DNA of 64,000 nucleotides from Cellulophaga sp. HaHa_2_95. Its GTDB lineage: Bacteria; Bacteroidota; Bacteroidia; Flavobacteriales; Flavobacteriaceae. This document shows positions 26,419-34,206 of the stretch, one piece after another. The DNA lies in contig NZ_CP058988.1 of assembly GCF_019278565.1 (NCBI RefSeq), forward strand, positions 4,464,001 to 4,528,000, given 5' to 3'. The position numbers and the translations under genes are program-made. Positions within the stretch are counted from its first letter, which is position 1; each line of letters opens with the position of its first letter. Under the pieces are notes generated by a model. The model worked only from the letters and a program-made list of their open reading frames with translations. It made no database searches and had not been told where the DNA came from.

Positions 26419-26826
26419 TTAAAGATCTATATCTTTAGAATCATAGACAATCACTTTATCCCACAATTTACTAGACTCTTCTATAAATAATAAATGAGGT
26501 GCTTCTTTTTGATACGCCGCTTGTGCTTCTGCAGACTCAAAAGTTACAATTAGGGAATATGTAAAAGAACCGTCTACCACCTCTCTACTAGCTCTTGGTG
26601 GTTTTCCTATGAACTTTGTCTTAGCATATTCAGAATGGTCTAAAAACTTACGTAAAGAAGTTTCGAAGGCCTTACAATCTTCTTCACTGTCTGGATTATT
26701 TAACCAAAAGAAAACGGTATGTGCAAAATTAGAATCAAATGTGTCCATTGTTGTTGCTGTTTGTGCGTGGGTAAAGAATGAAAATACTAAAAATATGCTA
26801 AGTGCAAAAGTGTGTTTTAATTTCAT
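26419..26826 (-). CDS. Exported Dabb-type stress-responsive alpha/beta barrel protein
   Basis: This 135-residue protein has a clear signal peptide (LKHTFALSIFLVFSFFTHAQ) and then a ferredoxin-like dimeric alpha/beta-barrel domain. AHTVFFWLNNPDSEEDCKAFETSLRKFL and YSLIVTFESAEAQAAYQKEAPHLLFIEES carry the typical His and the final H-x-x-F of the Dabb family. Most Dabb proteins are cytoplasmic, so the signal peptide is a notable variation found in Bacteroidota. It overlaps the DUF4230 gene by 4 bp, so translation is probably coupled. The ligand or reaction is not known. Confidence 0.82.
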   Translation of the reverse strand: MKLKHTFALSIFLVFSFFTHAQTATTMDTFDSNFAHTVFFWLNNPDSEEDCKAFETSLRKFLDHSEYAKTKFIGKPPRASREVVDGSFTYSLIVTFESAEAQAAYQKEAPHLLFIEESSKLWDKVIVYDSKDIDL

Positions 26827-27473
26827 GACTCTAAAAATCTAGTTAATTTACTTTTTCGTTCTGATAATTGTTCTTTCGCATCAATTTTTAATGCGGTATA
26901 ATCTAATTTCCAACCGATGGTTTCTACTATAGATTCTATTAATAGTATAGCTTCTAAAGCTTCACTACGGGCGGTATCCATCAAACCACTTTCTGGAATT
27001 TTATCTCGGATATGCTGTTTTACCTCTTGATTTAAAACCGTAAGATCGTCTGGTGTAAATGAATTAAACATTCCATTTTTAATATCATAGAAATCTAATT
27101 CTGGTTCTATCGAGAGTATCTCTGGTTCTGGAAAACTTTTGAGTAATATAGTTTTTCGTTCCGTATCCGCATTCAATATTAATTTCTTTAAATCGTACCC
27201 TATTTGAGCTTTTGCATTAATTACGATTAAAGCTTTCTTCTTACTAGAAACAAGACTTAAAAAACGTTCTTTTGTATTCTCATACCTATAAATTTCTGCA
27301 AAATCGCCTTCCACGGTAATCAGCTTACAAACACTTTTAATTTTTTCTAATAACACATGCGATTGGACTTCCGTAAGCTCTTTACTCTTCTTTTTTCGGA
27401 ATAAACTAAACAACCAATACGTTGCAATAGCTCCTAAAATGAGCCCTAATATAGTGTCAAAAATATTATCCAT
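26823..27473 (-). CDS. DUF4230 single-pass membrane protein
   Basis: This 216-residue protein has one N-terminal transmembrane helix (TILGLILGAIATYWLFSLF), a basic patch (RKKKSK), and then the DUF4230 domain (KSVCKLITVEGDFAEIYRYENTKERF..., KALIVINAKAQIGYDLKKL, PEPEILSIEPELDFYDIKNGMFN). The function of the domain is unknown. It directly abuts the DUF4260 gene and overlaps the Dabb-like gene, so the three are translated from one message. Confidence 0.85.
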   Translation of the reverse strand: MDNIFDTILGLILGAIATYWLFSLFRKKKSKELTEVQSHVLLEKIKSVCKLITVEGDFAEIYRYENTKERFLSLVSSKKKALIVINAKAQIGYDLKKLILNADTERKTILLKSFPEPEILSIEPELDFYDIKNGMFNSFTPDDLTVLNQEVKQHIRDKIPESGLMDTARSEALEAILLIESIVETIGWKLDYTALKIDAKEQLSERKSKLTRFLES

Positions 27474-27824
27474 TTATTTTCCAATTTCACCCAAATGAGT
27501 GTATTTAAATCCCTTTTCATATTTTAAACCATAACCAAAAACACGATCCATGGCAGCATGAGAAAACAATATCACTCCCGCTAATTGCCAAGAAGGTATG
27601 GCAAGGTAAATACCTAGTATATATATGGCAACGGCTATTCCTTTATGATGAAAAACATTATAGGACATTGCTCCTATTTTGCTACCAAACAAATAACCTA
27701 TCATGCCAAAGTCTGGGGTTAATATTAATAATAAAAACCACCACCATTGATAATTAAGAAGGCTAAAAAGGTAAATACCTAATACCAGCATAGCCATTTC
27801 TTCAACTTTTATTGTGCTCTTCAT
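27474..27824 (-). CDS. DUF4260 membrane protein
   Basis: This 116-residue hydrophobic protein has about four short transmembrane helices. It carries the DUF4260 landmarks NYQWWWFLLLILTPDFGMIGYL and YNVFHHKGIAVAIYILG, and a C-terminal HAAMDRVFGYGLKYEKGF. The function is unknown. Its ATG overlaps the last base of the cyclase-family stop codon, which indicates translational coupling. Confidence 0.88.
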   Translation of the reverse strand: MKSTIKVEEMAMLVLGIYLFSLLNYQWWWFLLLILTPDFGMIGYLFGSKIGAMSYNVFHHKGIAVAIYILGIYLAIPSWQLAGVILFSHAAMDRVFGYGLKYEKGFKYTHLGEIGK

Positions 27825-28573
27825 TACTCCTCTATTTTAAACAGCACGGGTCTACTAGGACTTGCATCATTCTCAAAAGGTGCCACTTGAAGATTTAAAA
27901 AGTACAAGCCGTCTCTAATGGTATTAGCCACAAAAACAAATTCTGTTATCGTTGCATGCTTGCGCACAAGACCATTGGTATTCCAAAAAGCATTGTGCCC
28001 TAATAGCGCCCCTCCGCCTTTTTCTTTATCTATCGATGGCAAATCTACTAACAAATGATTAACACCTAATTCTACAAGATAGTTCACTGCTTCTTCTAGC
28101 AAATATGGAGGATTAGAATTAGAATATTGTCTGTTTAATTTTTCTTTTAAATTAGGTAATGTTCTAATTACCAGAGCATCTCCTTTGAAACCTTTTAAGG
28201 CGTATTGCAACTGCTTTTTAGAGATGACAAAGTCTTCATTTTGTTTTTCTGGAGCAATTGTGACTACCGATGCTAAAAAGAAGAAAGCTTTTAAATTCTG
28301 ATTTACAGAATGAAACTCTGCTGTAATATGCCCTACACATTCTGTATGCGTTCCATGTGCATGCGGATTAAACCAAATATCATTAAAATTGGTCGATGCA
28401 CCTTCAGTTACTTTCCCCACAAACTCGCCCTCCGTATGTGGTGTTATTTTTGGTGGCTGAGTATACCATGCATTTACATTGGTAATTTCTCCCCGAAGTG
28501 GAATTGAGATATCTAAAGGTTTAGAAAAATCTATGGAATACGATTCTTTTTTATGTGTAATTATAGCTTTCAA
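27824..28573 (-). CDS. Cyclase/kynurenine formamidase-like metal hydrolase
   Basis: This 249-residue protein of the cyclase family (KynB-type fold) has the metal-binding motif NPHAHGTHTECVGHIT, equivalent to HxGTHxD with Glu in the last place, plus LVDLPSIDKEKGG and GALLGHNAFW in the second half. The family hydrolyses N-formylkynurenine or isatin or acts in cyclisation; the substrate here is unknown. The only suitable start in this frame is a TTG at 28573, because a stop codon lies five codons upstream and no ATG is close. The 12-bp gap to hemW also supports it. Confidence 0.85.
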   Translation of the reverse strand: MKAIITHKKESYSIDFSKPLDISIPLRGEITNVNAWYTQPPKITPHTEGEFVGKVTEGASTNFNDIWFNPHAHGTHTECVGHITAEFHSVNQNLKAFFFLASVVTIAPEKQNEDFVISKKQLQYALKGFKGDALVIRTLPNLKEKLNRQYSNSNPPYLLEEAVNYLVELGVNHLLVDLPSIDKEKGGGALLGHNAFWNTNGLVRKHATITEFVFVANTIRDGLYFLNLQVAPFENDASPSRPVLFKIEE

Positions 28574-28585
28574 AAATGGTCGTGT

Positions 28586-29722
28586 TTACTCTGACAAGTT
28601 AATCATAAAAAGGTCAGAGGCAATTCCATCTGCTAAAAATTTTCCTTTTTTTGTTGTCACTAAAGTATCATTTTCAACCACCAATACCCCTTGTTCTATA
28701 TGTTTTTCTGCCTGCTTCAAGAGATAATTATAGTATTCAAGACCAAATTCTGATTGAATTCTAGTTAAAGACACTCCCCAGATGGTGCGCAAACCTGTCA
28801 TAATATATTCATTATAACGGTCAGTTTTAGAAAGCACCTCAACCTCCATAGGAAGTTGATCTATTGCCAATGCATTAATATATTTTGCATTATTATTGAT
28901 GTTCCATCCTCTACGAATTCCGTCATAGGAGTGTGCCGATGGCCCTACGCCAATATATTTTTTTCCCAACCAATAGGCCGTATTATTTTCCGAATAAAAC
29001 CCAGGCTTACCAAAGTTTGATGTTTCATAAGCATCAAAACCGTTTTCTTCCATTTTTTGCAGAAGACTATTAAAATGGGTTGAAGCAATTTCATCATCTA
29101 GTGGTTTAATAAGCCCTTTTTTTATAAAATTTGCCAAAGCTGTTTTTGGCTCTACAGTAAGCGCGTAACTAGAAATATGCGGTATACTAAAAGACAAGGC
29201 GGTTGCTATATTCTCTTCCCATCGCTGGTTGCTCATTTCTGGCACTCCGTAAATAAGATCAATAGATATATTGGAAAAATACTGCGTTGCAAGCGCTAAA
29301 GATTTTTTGGCTTCTTGTGCATTATGAGCCCGGTTCATCATTTTTAAATCTTCCTCAAAAAAAGATTGAATCCCTATACTCAAACGATTAATAGGACTTT
29401 TAGAAAGTGCTAGTATTTTATCTTCTGAAAGATCATCTGGATTAGCCTCCAAAGTTACCTCAGGATGGTCTACTACATCATAATGCGTGTAAACTGTCGC
29501 AATAATTCCCTGAATTTCTTCTGTGGTTAATACAGATGGAGTACCTCCTCCAAAATAGATTGTAGCTACTACGTCATTTTTAAACTCGCCTTTTCGGAGT
29601 ACTAGTTCTCGCTTTATCGCAGTTAATATGGCATCCTTTTTTCCCATACTGGTCGAAAAATGAAAATCGCAGTAATGGCAGGCTTGCTTGCAAAAAGGAA
29701 TATGAATATAGATACCAGACAT
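28586..29722 (-). CDS. hemW: HemW-type radical SAM heme chaperone
   Basis: This 378-residue radical SAM protein has the cluster motif C-x3-C-x2-C at Cys11, Cys15 and Cys18 in IHIPFCKQACHYCDF, followed by FGGGTPSVL and the SAM-binding strands. It lacks the fourth Cys that follows in true HemN (CxxxCxxCxC, compare 59189-60550), which places it with HemW, a heme-binding chaperone rather than a coproporphyrinogen oxidase. The C-terminal HemN-C wing (GVSLTRIQSEFGLEYYNYLLKQAEKHI) is present. It lies in the operon with ruvC, 96 bp after it. Confidence 0.92.
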   Translation of the reverse strand: MSGIYIHIPFCKQACHYCDFHFSTSMGKKDAILTAIKRELVLRKGEFKNDVVATIYFGGGTPSVLTTEEIQGIIATVYTHYDVVDHPEVTLEANPDDLSEDKILALSKSPINRLSIGIQSFFEEDLKMMNRAHNAQEAKKSLALATQYFSNISIDLIYGVPEMSNQRWEENIATALSFSIPHISSYALTVEPKTALANFIKKGLIKPLDDEIASTHFNSLLQKMEENGFDAYETSNFGKPGFYSENNTAYWLGKKYIGVGPSAHSYDGIRRGWNINNNAKYINALAIDQLPMEVEVLSKTDRYNEYIMTGLRTIWGVSLTRIQSEFGLEYYNYLLKQAEKHIEQGVLVVENDTLVTTKKGKFLADGIASDLFMINLSE

Positions 29723-29818
29723 GTGTTCGTGTTGCGTAATGATTAGCAGTTAGCGATAAATTCTTTTGAGCTTCAAAATTGAAAAACAAGCTTCTTTTAC
29801 AATGAAAGTTATGGCTAT

Positions 29819-30373
29819 TTATTTTTTTACTCTTTTTTCATTTTGTTTTACAAACGCATCCCAACCCGTGTAACTTTTGCCCACTTCTATACGGCCTTCA
29901 TTATAAAAATGGCAAACGGCAGCGGCCAAACCATCGGTACTATCTAAATTTTTAGGAAGTGTCTTGAGACCCAACATGCTCTGCAACATTTTAGCAACTT
30001 GCTCCTTACTAGCATTACCATTTCCGGTAATGGCCATTTTAATTTTTTTAGGAAGGTATTCTGTAATGGGAATATCACGAGACAAACCCGCAGCCATCGC
30101 CACACCTTGGGCTCTCCCTAGTTTTAACATAGATTGTACATTCTTACCAAAGAAAGGAGCTTCTATAGCAATTTCATCAGGATGATAGGTATCAATCAAC
30201 TCAATGGTACGCTCAAAAATAAGTTTAAGTTTTACATAAGGATCAGTGTATTTTTGCAATAGCAACTCATTCATCTGTAAAAACTCCATTTTTTTATTCA
30301 TCACTTTAATGAGTCCAAAACCCATAATAGTAGTACCGGGATCTATCCCTAAAATAATTTTTTCGTTAGCCAA
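29819..30373 (-). CDS. ruvC: Crossover junction endodeoxyribonuclease RuvC
   Basis: This 184-residue Holliday junction resolvase has an RNase H-like fold with acidic active-site residues in LGIDPGTTIMGFG (Asp11), IAIEAPFF and the C-terminal DSTDGLAAAVCHFY. It cuts four-way junctions as the last step of homologous recombination. The start is a TTG at 30371-30373: the frame has a stop only a few codons upstream and no ATG, and the encoded (M)ANEKIILGIDPG matches the expected N terminus. It is 8 bp after the upstream lipoprotein gene. No ruvA or ruvB is adjacent. Confidence 0.95.
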   Translation of the reverse strand: MANEKIILGIDPGTTIMGFGLIKVMNKKMEFLQMNELLLQKYTDPYVKLKLIFERTIELIDTYHPDEIAIEAPFFGKNVQSMLKLGRAQGVAMAAGLSRDIPITEYLPKKIKMAITGNGNASKEQVAKMLQSMLGLKTLPKNLDSTDGLAAAVCHFYNEGRIEVGKSYTGWDAFVKQNEKRVKK

Positions 30374-30381
30374 GAGTAAAT

Positions 30382-30858
30382 TTATTTGGTATTAAGTACG
30401 ATCGGAATTCTAAATTTTGCACGTATCGGAATTCCTCTTTTTAGTGCCGGTGATGCTTGTGGCAATGTAAGTAAACAACGAGTAATTACCGCATCAAACT
30501 CAGGTATTTGTTCTTCTACTATCGCATTATGTTCAATATCCAACACAGAAACTGCGCCCATTTTGTCCATTAAAAAATCTACATACAGCGTATCTAAAAC
30601 TTCTTCTTTAAGTACAAACTCAAAACCTTCTAAAGAAGTAGAAAAATGTCTAAGCAAGGTTTCTTGAAAACATTCTATATTTTCTTCTTTAGAATCTGTC
30701 TCATCACAATTTTCAAAAAGTGGAAATTGATCCACTTCATTGAAGTTAATTTCTTGCAACTCGCGTGTCACCAATTGCTGTGTTTTCTCTTCTTTTGATG
30801 TGAAGAGATCACAAGAAACAACTAGAAAAAATATACATAAAATTGATACTATACGCAT
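30382..30858 (-). CDS. Small lipoprotein with TonB C-terminal-like fold
   Basis: This 158-residue protein has a lipoprotein signal (SILCIFFLVVSC). The body resembles the C-terminal domain of TonB-like proteins of Bacteroidota: PLFENCDETDSKEENIECFQETLLRHF corresponds to the PGCEDVENQRACFKEKLFQHI segment of the M56 protein at 31022-32533, and VDFLMDKMGAVSVLDIEHN to the strand after it. There is no N-terminal membrane anchor or proline-rich spacer, so it is unlikely to be a working TonB by itself. It opens the ruvC-hemW run. Function is unknown. Confidence 0.7.
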   Translation of the reverse strand: MRIVSILCIFFLVVSCDLFTSKEEKTQQLVTRELQEINFNEVDQFPLFENCDETDSKEENIECFQETLLRHFSTSLEGFEFVLKEEVLDTLYVDFLMDKMGAVSVLDIEHNAIVEEQIPEFDAVITRCLLTLPQASPALKRGIPIRAKFRIPIVLNTK

Positions 30859-30960
30859 GTGCGCTATAAAGTTTGTGGAAAATTACGATATTTTGAGTTA
30901 TTTAATTGACTGTAAAGCGGATTTCCTTTTTTGGAGCACATCATTACCTGTTTTTTGAGC

Positions 30961-30989
30961 AAAAAAAAAGCCAAAGAAATTACTTTGGC
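30961..30989 (-). terminator. Terminator of the second blaI-M56 unit
   Basis: On the minus strand GCCAAAG-(TAATTT)-CTTTGGC is followed by nine T, 33 bp after the M56 stop codon. This is a textbook rho-independent terminator. Confidence 0.85.
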
Positions 30990-31021
30990 CTTGATATTGT
31001 CTTCTAACTTAGGTGCTAATT

Positions 31022-32533
31022 TTACTGCAACTTAAAGGAAATAGGAATAGAAAACGGTACCCGAACTACCTTTCCGTTTTGTTTACCAGGTGTCATTTTT
31101 GGCAATAAAGAAATGATGCGTTCAGCCTCCTCTTCTAAGATTTTATCAGGACCACGCATTCTTAAACCTGCAATATTCCCAGTTTCATCAATTATAAACA
31201 TAAGGTTTACTTTACCTTGAATTCCTTTATCCTGAGCTTCTTGAGGATATTTGAAATTCTTATTAATATGCTGAAATAATTTTTCTTTAAAACAAGCTCT
31301 TTGGTTTTCAACATCTTCACAACCAGGAAAAACTGGGGCTTCATTTACAACCATAAATGGCACATCTGTAGCGTTATCATAATCTATCTCTTCTTTAGAG
31401 ATCGCAGAATCTCCTTTGATAACATTTACAGACTCAATACCTTCCGTATTTGTTTTAATTTTTATTGAATTACCTTTTCCATCACTTATAACAAAATTAC
31501 CTTCTTCTTTATAAGCTTCTACTTTAGAAAAAAACTCAGCTTTTTGAATACTTTCTTTTTCGGTTAAATTGTCTAAATCTGATACTTCTAATATGAATTT
31601 TTCATAATCTGATACTTCCAAGATTTGTTGTTCATTAGAAGATGTTTTTAAGGTTGCCCCCTGTTCCAATTCATTCGTTTTTAATTCATTTTCACATGAA
31701 GAATAAAATAGCATTCCTAAAATTAAAGGGACTAGCACTACATACTTTAACTGAAATACACGCTTTGATTTTGATTTTTGTAACATAACGATTCGTTTTT
31801 TGATTAATGATGATTTAAAAAATGGATTGATAAATGAAATATTTTCTGTTTGAAAAACTTGAGACAACAACAGTTGGTATTGTTCTTTTTTGTGGGTTTT
31901 AGAGACCTGAGCATCCGCTATAAACTCATGTAATTCTGATATTCTATTTTGGTATACATACACTAAAGGGTTAAACCAATTGATAATGCGGAGCAGTTCA
32001 AAAAAGACCAAGTCATAAGAATGCCCTTGACGAATATGAACCAATTCATGCGCTACAATGCTCTCATAATCCTTATCCAATACTTTATCTCCAAGAAAAA
32101 CAGATTTAAAGAAAGAAAATGCAATTTCACTGTTTCTGATCACGATTTGTGTAAAATCATTTAAATGTTGAATGGTGCCCTTATCCTTTAATTGTTTTAT
32201 CTGATATAATTTAAATACAAAGATGAATGCTGCGAGGACCATCCCCGCGATTAATACTATTGTAAACCAACTTATTAAATCATTAGTTCCTGAAACCCCA
32301 GAGACCTCAAGATCATTTCTATTCCATAAAAACTCTGGATAGCTAAAAGTAGTTTCTGATACTTTTGTCTTTAAGGCTTCAATTTTTACCCAAGGCAAAA
32401 CTAGTGACAAAACATATGTGCCAATAAGGTACACTCTGTTCCATTGAAAAAAGGTTTCTTTTTTCAGAAAAAGATCATAAACAATTAAAAACAAAAGCTG
32501 AAAAGCGATGCTTTCTAAAATATACTGTATCAT
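31022..32533 (-). CDS. BlaR1-like M56 membrane metallopeptidase with TonB C-terminal domain
   Basis: This 503-residue protein has N-terminal transmembrane helices and an M56 site in IVAHELVHIRQGHSYDLVFFELLRIINWFNP (HELVH, near residue 161). After a helix and a cysteine-containing anchor segment (LILGMLFYSSCEN) comes a charged spacer and then a complete TonB C-terminal domain (about 410-503). The TonB part reads PGCEDVENQRACFKEKLFQHI, YPQEAQDKGIQGKVNLMFIIDETG and ends SIPISFKLQ. It overlaps the blaI stop by 4 bp, a coupled pair. The family role is to cleave the repressor on signal; a TonB domain in place of a beta-lactam sensor suggests an envelope or cell-surface signal. Confidence 0.88.
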   Translation of the reverse strand: MIQYILESIAFQLLFLIVYDLFLKKETFFQWNRVYLIGTYVLSLVLPWVKIEALKTKVSETTFSYPEFLWNRNDLEVSGVSGTNDLISWFTIVLIAGMVLAAFIFVFKLYQIKQLKDKGTIQHLNDFTQIVIRNSEIAFSFFKSVFLGDKVLDKDYESIVAHELVHIRQGHSYDLVFFELLRIINWFNPLVYVYQNRISELHEFIADAQVSKTHKKEQYQLLLSQVFQTENISFINPFFKSSLIKKRIVMLQKSKSKRVFQLKYVVLVPLILGMLFYSSCENELKTNELEQGATLKTSSNEQQILEVSDYEKFILEVSDLDNLTEKESIQKAEFFSKVEAYKEEGNFVISDGKGNSIKIKTNTEGIESVNVIKGDSAISKEEIDYDNATDVPFMVVNEAPVFPGCEDVENQRACFKEKLFQHINKNFKYPQEAQDKGIQGKVNLMFIIDETGNIAGLRMRGPDKILEEEAERIISLLPKMTPGKQNGKVVRVPFSIPISFKLQ

Positions 32534-32892
32534 TTTTCCTCCTTTTTAATTTCTTTTAATATCGATTCTAGTTCGGATAAATTCATATCATTTTTTTTCA
32601 TGAAAAATGACACCATACTCTTAAAAGATCCTTGAAAATAACCATCTACTAGCTTGTTGATAGATTGATTGCTGTAGTCTGCTTTCTTCAATAATGGAAA
32701 ATATAAATAGCCTTTCCCCTCTTGTTCATGATTTACAAAACCTTTACTCTCTAGGATACGTACAATAGTAGATACTGTATTGTAAGCAGGTTTTGGTTCT
32801 GGCAACTCTTCAATAATAGCCGCAACATTGCACTTTTCTAATTGCCACAATACCTGCATTACCTCTTCTTCTGCCTTTGTCAATTGTTTCAT
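32530..32892 (-). CDS. BlaI/MecI-family transcriptional repressor (second pair)
   Basis: This 120-residue winged-helix repressor reads MKQLTKAEEEVMQVLWQLEKCNVAAIIEEL, then AYNTVSTIVRILESKGFVNHEQEGKGYLYFPLLKKADY. The ATG at 32892 is preferred over an in-frame GTG at 32925 because it matches the family N terminus. The TACA-type operators of the other BlaI pair are absent here. Instead three AACTAA-N4-TTAGTT palindromes lie 84-140 bp upstream around a -7 box, so this paralogue likely reads a different DNA sequence. Its recognition helix region differs from the other BlaI (NTVSTIVRIL versus TTIATLLKRM). Confidence 0.92.
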   Translation of the reverse strand: MKQLTKAEEEVMQVLWQLEKCNVAAIIEELPEPKPAYNTVSTIVRILESKGFVNHEQEGKGYLYFPLLKKADYSNQSINKLVDGYFQGSFKSMVSFFMKKNDMNLSELESILKEIKKEEK

Positions 32893-32975
32893 GTATCTTA
32901 AACTTGTTTCAGTATCTATTAACACTGGTTAAACACTTAAATTAGTAACCTACTATCAAACTAAAAATAGCTTTC

Positions 32976-33032
32976 AACTAACTTATTAGTTCAAATATAA
33001 CTAAATAATTAGTTCAAACTAATAAATTAGTT
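32976..33032 (-). promoter_or_regulatory. Three AACTAA-N4-TTAGTT operators around the second blaI promoter
   Basis: Perfect 16-bp palindromes with N4 = CTTA, ATAA and TAAA lie at 32976-32991, 32999-33014 and 33017-33032. The -7 box TATATTTG (minus strand, 32992-32999) sits exactly between the first and second palindromes. A TTTG (minus, 33015-33018) sits between the second and third, but at a short spacing of 15 bp for a -33 element. The layout fits repression of the blaI-M56 unit, presumably autoregulation by BlaI. DUF456 at 33106 could share control on the other side. Confidence 0.75.
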
Positions 33033-33105
33033 GAAAAACTTAAAAAAAATTATGTTGATGTAACAAAGCATCGTAATTTTCGTCTCACTAAACAAACACC
33101 CTTAA

Positions 33106-33621
33106 ATGGATATTGCGTTACTACTCTTTGGTTTCATTTTTATGCTTGCAGGTATCATCGGAAGCTTTTTACCTGTGCTACCTGGCCCACCTATAAGTTG
33201 GTTAGGGCTTCTACTCCTATTTTTAACAAGCGTTATTCCGCAAGACTGGTGGTTTTTAGGCATCACTCTGGCTATTGCACTATTTGTTTTTGCTTTAGAT
33301 TATATTATTCCTGCCATGGGAACAAAAAAATTTGGCGGTAGTAAAGCGGGGATGATTGGTACCACTTTAGGACTTCTTGTCGCATTACTATTTCCTGTAT
33401 TGGGTGTATTCGGAATTATAATTTGGCCTTTTGTGGGTGCTTTTATAGGAGAGCTATTAAATAAAGCAGACAAAAAAACCGCTCTTAAAGCGGCTTTTGG
33501 GTCTTTTTTAGGATTTATTACAGGAACCTTTTTAAAATTTATGGTGTCTATTGTATTTTTAGGACTCTTTATAGCTAAGGCTTGGGAATACAAAGAAGCA
33601 CTTTTTCCTTACTTTAAATAG
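33106..33621 (+). CDS. DUF456 membrane protein
   Basis: This 171-residue hydrophobic protein has four or five transmembrane helices. The N terminus fits DUF456 (LLLFGFIFMLAGIIGSFLPVLPGPPISWLGLLLLFLTS), and the glycine-rich GGSKAGMIGTTLGLL and FVGAFIGELL segments are typical. The function is unknown. It is divergent from the second blaI across the operator cluster and convergent with the broken nitroreductase. Confidence 0.88.
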   Translation: MDIALLLFGFIFMLAGIIGSFLPVLPGPPISWLGLLLLFLTSVIPQDWWFLGITLAIALFVFALDYIIPAMGTKKFGGSKAGMIGTTLGLLVALLFPVLGVFGIIIWPFVGAFIGELLNKADKKTALKAAFGSFLGFITGTFLKFMVSIVFLGLFIAKAWEYKEALFPYFK

Positions 33622-33623
33622 TA

Positions 33624-34165
33624 CTACAACCAAACAGTTTTATCTTCGATAGGACCCCTAGCAGAATCTGGTATTTCTTGATCATAATTCCCCATATAGA
33701 AAAAGCCTAAACATGCTTCTTCATGGTTCATTTCAAAGAAATCTCCCATATGCTTTACTAAGGCTGGAGAGCTCCAATAGGCTCCGATGCCTAATTCCGT
33801 GCATGCCAACCACATGTTTTGAACAGCCATAGCTACTGCAGCTACCTCTTCCCATTCCGGAACACTTTTCATAGGGTCGCGTTGCATACAAATAGCTATT
33901 ATAGCAGAGGCTTTTTTAGGATTTTCTTTGCTTTAAATTCTTTCGGACTCGAATCTGTCTCTAAATATTTCAAAGAAAGGAATAGCCCTAATTTTTCTAG
34001 TGTCTCCCCTTGCATCACTTTAAAACGCCATGGTTCTGTTTTTCGATGACTAGGTGCCCAATTACCAGCTTCTAATACTTTTAAAATATCTTCCTTAGCA
34101 ATAGGTGTTTCATTATATTGAGCCGGAAAAACCGATCTTCTCTTTCGTATCACATCAAATATCAT
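33624..34165 (-). pseudogene. Nitroreductase-family gene with a frameshift
   Basis: Two minus-strand pieces in different frames form one nitroreductase. 34165-33899 gives the N-terminal half (MIFDVIRKRRSVFPAQY, GNWAPSHRKTEPWRFKVM), and the frame read at 33887-33624 gives the C-terminal half (AVAMAVQNMWLACTELGIGAYWSSPAL, LGFFYMGNY). The reading changes near 33915-33935, where the expected phrase is close to K-E-N-P-K-K-A-S-A-I-I-A-I-C-M. One missing A in the gcaaag run would restore it. The break is either a real inactivating mutation or a homopolymer sequencing error. The intact product would be an FMN-dependent oxidoreductase of about 180 residues. Confidence 0.85.
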
Positions 34166-34206
34166 AGCGTCAATTTTTTAATTCTAACAAAGTTAATTCT
34201 TATTCA

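Noticed and set aside
29819..30373. Missing ATG in ruvC taken as a sign of a broken gene
   Set aside because: The whole RuvC domain with its acidic residues is intact and a TTG start is well placed.
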